Assembly (NCBI GenBank): GCA_002455335.1
Contig: DKKP01000065.1
Location: forward strand, 379-24,542
Source of the DNA: Anaerolineales bacterium UBA6663
GTDB lineage: Bacteria; Chloroflexota; Anaerolineae; Anaerolineales; UBA6663
Length of the DNA stretch: 24,164 nucleotides
Reading direction: 5' to 3'
This document shows, one piece after another, positions 22,296 to 24,164 of the stretch (position 1 is the first letter of the stretch; each line of letters begins with the position of its first letter). The notes below the pieces were generated by a model, which was not told where the DNA came from, ran no database searches, and was given only the letters and a program-made list of their open reading frames with translations. A program made the position numbers and the translations under genes.

Positions 22296-22628
22296 CTAGA
22301 ACCGGCGCGACCCGCCGCCGCCCCGCTTGCCACCGCGGTTGCCACCGCCGAAACCACCACCACCGCCACCACCACGCTCCTCGCGCGGCTTGGCGATGTT
22401 GACGGTCAGCGGGCGGCCGCCGATCTCTTTGCCATTGAACAGGCTGATGGCCTTCTCGGTCTCGGCCTGGCTGCTCAACGTGACAAAGGCGAAGCCCTTC
22501 GACTGGCCAGTGTCACGATCTTTGATCAGCGCCACATCGGTCACGGTCCCGGCCTGAGCGAACAGGGTGCGCAACTCGGCCTCAGAGGTCGAATAGGCCA
22601 GGTTGCCAACATACAAACGCGTTTCCAT
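22296..22628 (-). CDS. RRM-type RNA-binding protein with Gly/Arg-rich tail
   Basis: 110 aa. A single RNA recognition motif spans residues about 3-80 with RNP2 LYVGNL (5-10) and RNP1 KGFAFVTL (44-51), followed by a Gly-rich tail with Arg (GGGFGGGNRGGKRGGGGSRRF). This is the layout of cyanobacterial Rbp and plant glycine-rich RNA-binding proteins, some of which are cold-inducible; targets are unknown here. ATG at 22628 follows AAGGA; an in-frame start at 22706 would read through the leader hairpin. The gene has its own promoter, a terminator-like hairpin in the leader, and precedes carD. Confidence 0.93.
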   Translation of the reverse strand: METRLYVGNLAYSTSEAELRTLFAQAGTVTDVALIKDRDTGQSKGFAFVTLSSQAETEKAISLFNGKEIGGRPLTVNIAKPREERGGGGGGGFGGGNRGGKRGGGGSRRF

Positions 22629-22657
22629 TCTTCGAATCCTTGCTCCGGACGGACCGG

Positions 22658-22697
22658 AAAAAAAGAGGCCGCCAACCCATAAGCGGTTTGGCGGCCT
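22658..22697 (-). terminator. Terminator-like hairpin inside the RRM gene leader
   Basis: AGGCCGCCAA (22666-22675) and TTGGCGGCCT (22688-22697) pair exactly. On the minus strand a C and then seven T residues (22658-22664) follow. It lies between the TATAAT at 22729-22734 and the ATG at 22628, so transcription of the RRM gene must pass it. Confidence 0.75.
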
Positions 22698-22728
22698 GAA
22701 CCACACAAATCACAGACTGATCCTCATT

Positions 22729-22759
22729 ATTATACCACCCCGTGATCGTCTCCGCGCAA
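22729..22759 (-). promoter_or_regulatory. Predicted promoter of the RRM-carD unit
   Basis: On the minus strand, TTGCGC (22754-22759), a 19-nt spacer and a perfect TATAAT (22729-22734) are present. The predicted start near 22722 is about 25 nt before the leader hairpin. Confidence 0.55.
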
Positions 22760-22813
22760 ACCACACAACCACGCGTGCTTTCGCACGGCCACACATGCAA
22801 CCAGGTCTCTGTT

Positions 22814-22844
22814 TTGACGTGTGCGGTTCGTGGAGCGCTAGAAT
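22814..22844 (+). promoter_or_regulatory. Predicted promoter of the BtrH_N-like gene
   Basis: TTGACG (22814-22819), a 19-nt spacer and TAGAAT (22839-22844) precede the ATG at 22874 by 29 nt. It is divergent from the RRM promoter. Confidence 0.5.
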
Positions 22845-22873
22845 GCTTGCAGCCCGGAGCTTATGGAGTTGCG

Positions 22874-24091
22874 ATGACCCTCTTGCCCGACTACCACCAC
22901 TTCGATGGTCGCCACTGGGAGACCGGGACGATCTGCAACGCGCTCGCCTATCAGGGCGTGACAGCTCCGCACACCGGTTTGCCTTATAGCGAGGCGCTGC
23001 TGCTTGGCGCAAGCGGCGGCGTGTTGATGGGTTATTTCTCCTTTGCGTATCACGGCCATGACCCGCATGTCGCGCTGCTGTCGCGCAATACGTTCGCGCC
23101 GGTCGACACGATGCTCAGTCGGCTTGGGATCGTGCAACACAGACGACACGCCAATGATGCGGCGCGCGGGCTGCGCCACCTTCGGTCCGTTCTTGAAGAG
23201 GGGCTGCCGGCCCTTGTCTGGGCCGATGCCTTCAGCCTGCCCTATACGGGTCTGACGGGCGGTGACGACACCTGGGCGAACTTCCCGATTCTCGTGTACG
23301 GTCACGACAGCGTGCGTGACAGGGTCTGGATCGCGGACCGGGCGGCCGTCGGGGTGACTGTGACGCAGGCTGAGCTCGAGACAGCCCGAGCCCGGGTGAA
23401 GAAGGACCGCTTCCGCATCCTCACGATCGATCCGCCCGACCCGGCGAAGCTGGCCGGGGCCGTACGTCAGGGGATCGAGGATTGCCTCGCGCGCTATGTC
23501 ACCGCCCCGGTCAAAAACGCCGCGGCCAACTTCGGCCTGGCGGCCTTTGAGCACTGGGCGGCGCTGTTGACCACCACCACGCATCGTCAGAGCTGGTCAC
23601 GAGTCTTCACGGCTGGCGCATCGCTCTATGCCGGCTTGACGTCGGCTTACGACTACTTTGGGATCGGTGTGGTCGCCGCGATCCGCGACCGTGCGCTGTA
23701 CGCCGACTTCCTCGACGAAGCCGGTGTGATCCTCAACCGTCCGTCTCTGGCCGGCGCTGCCGACGCTTTTCGGGCGTGTGTGCCGGGCTGGCAGGCCCTG
23801 GGCGAGGCGCTGCTCCCTGATCGGATCCGGCCGCTCGGACGCGTTCGGGAGATCCTCGATCGGAGGCGCGCGCTCTTCGTTGAGCGGGGTGGCCGCAGTC
23901 TGGTTCAACGCCGGCGCCTCGATGACCGCCTGGCGCAGATCCGGGGCGTGATGGAGGATGGCTTTCCGCTGAGCCCTGAGGGTGTGCGCGACCTGTGCGC
24001 CGACATCGCAGCCCAGGTGCGTCGTGTCGGTGAGCTTGAGCGGGAGGCCTACGTGGCTTTGAAGGCCGCGATGGCCGGTCGGGGCCGATAA
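22874..24091 (+). CDS. BtrH_N/DUF4872-like protein
   Basis: 405 aa. The N-terminal region (HHFDGRHWETGTICNALAYQGV, PYSEALLLGASGGVLMGYFSFAY, then LLSRNTFAPVDTMLSRLGI) matches the BtrH_N fold, and the segment around PALVWADAFSLPYTG...NFPILVYGHD...VWIADRAAVGVTVTQAEL fits the papain-like part and the start of DUF4872. The C-terminal half is helical. BtrH is an acyltransferase in butirosin synthesis; most relatives, including this subgroup, are uncharacterised. Cys21 and Glu40 are candidate functional residues, which is inference. ATG at 22874 has TGGAG 5 nt upstream; the longer ORF from 22742 has no supporting homology. No antibiotic-synthesis neighbours are visible. Confidence 0.75.
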   Translation: MTLLPDYHHFDGRHWETGTICNALAYQGVTAPHTGLPYSEALLLGASGGVLMGYFSFAYHGHDPHVALLSRNTFAPVDTMLSRLGIVQHRRHANDAARGLRHLRSVLEEGLPALVWADAFSLPYTGLTGGDDTWANFPILVYGHDSVRDRVWIADRAAVGVTVTQAELETARARVKKDRFRILTIDPPDPAKLAGAVRQGIEDCLARYVTAPVKNAAANFGLAAFEHWAALLTTTTHRQSWSRVFTAGASLYAGLTSAYDYFGIGVVAAIRDRALYADFLDEAGVILNRPSLAGAADAFRACVPGWQALGEALLPDRIRPLGRVREILDRRRALFVERGGRSLVQRRRLDDRLAQIRGVMEDGFPLSPEGVRDLCADIAAQVRRVGELEREAYVALKAAMAGRGR

Positions 24092-24096
24092 CATCA

Positions 24097-24155
24097 GGCG
24101 TGGATGCCCATACGCGATGGCGGATGGGCCGATGGCGCGTCCGGCGCGGATGCCC
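24097..24155 (+). repeat. Imperfect direct repeat after the last gene
   Basis: GGCGTGGATGCCC (24097-24109) and GGCGCGGATGCCC (24143-24155) are 46 nt apart, starting 5 nt after the stop. The first eight bases match post-stop repeat family 2. The window ends here, so the extent is unknown. Confidence 0.45.
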
Positions 24156-24164
24156 GTGTGCGGC

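Noticed and set aside
1..24164. CRISPR array, transposon ends, prophage or tRNA genes
   Set aside because: No regularly spaced long repeats, no transposase or integrase motifs and no cloverleaf-like segment were seen in the intergenic regions.

Overview
This is a gene-dense, high-GC bacterial chromosome segment with 21 protein genes supported by sequence. One of them, at the left edge, is cut by the window. I see no rRNA, tRNA, CRISPR array, transposase, integrase or phage gene. The gene set points to a Chloroflexota (Anaerolineae-like) bacterium. It includes a TGS-domain nucleoside kinase, a CarD regulator, an RRM-type RNA-binding protein, a Thr-Pro-rich linker on a secreted esterase, a flippase-like membrane protein paired with an amine-oxidase-like flavoprotein, and a BtrH_N/DUF4872-like protein. 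This assignment is inference from family content, not from a marker gene.

Layout. 1-1409: the tail of a RimI-like acetyltransferase and a CDP-paratose/tyvelose 2-epimerase-like enzyme, closed by a perfect 23-bp hairpin shared with convergent phoU. 1411-3202: phoU (-) diverges from a secreted esterase (+). 3252-6134 (-): an 83-residue SWIM zinc-finger protein, then a flippase-like membrane protein and an FAD oxidoreductase. 6135-6531 is the largest gene-free stretch. 6532-11310 (-): a five-gene run of a 4-TM protein, a small charged protein, an M24 peptidase, TsaD and a nucleoside kinase. 11501-12742 (+): a CodA-like amidohydrolase that lacks two active-site residues. 12835-14345 (-): an ArsR-DUF2087 regulator and a GNAT protein. 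14580-17816 (+): a P-type Ca2+-ATPase and a small HEPN-like protein. 17988-21700 (+): DUF1684, an ICMT-like membrane methyltransferase, an SRPBCC protein, an aldo/keto reductase and a histidine phosphatase. 21719-22628 (-): RRM protein then carD. 22874-24091 (+): a BtrH_N/DUF4872-like protein.

Most genes look like core or general metabolism, and I found no defence island or mobile cassette. The most interesting signals are between genes. (1) Three minus-strand genes (flippase-like, SWIM, RRM) have a good promoter followed by a terminator-like hairpin inside the 5' leader, about 30-40 nt before the start codon, which suggests attenuation. (2) Perfect hairpins without a U-tract sit within a few bases of several stop codons. 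(3) Two short repeat families begin just after stop codons. (4) A perfect 18-bp-arm palindrome covers the arsR promoter. (5) Some genes without a Shine-Dalgarno have a -10-like hexamer 6-8 nt before ATG, which suggests leaderless mRNAs.
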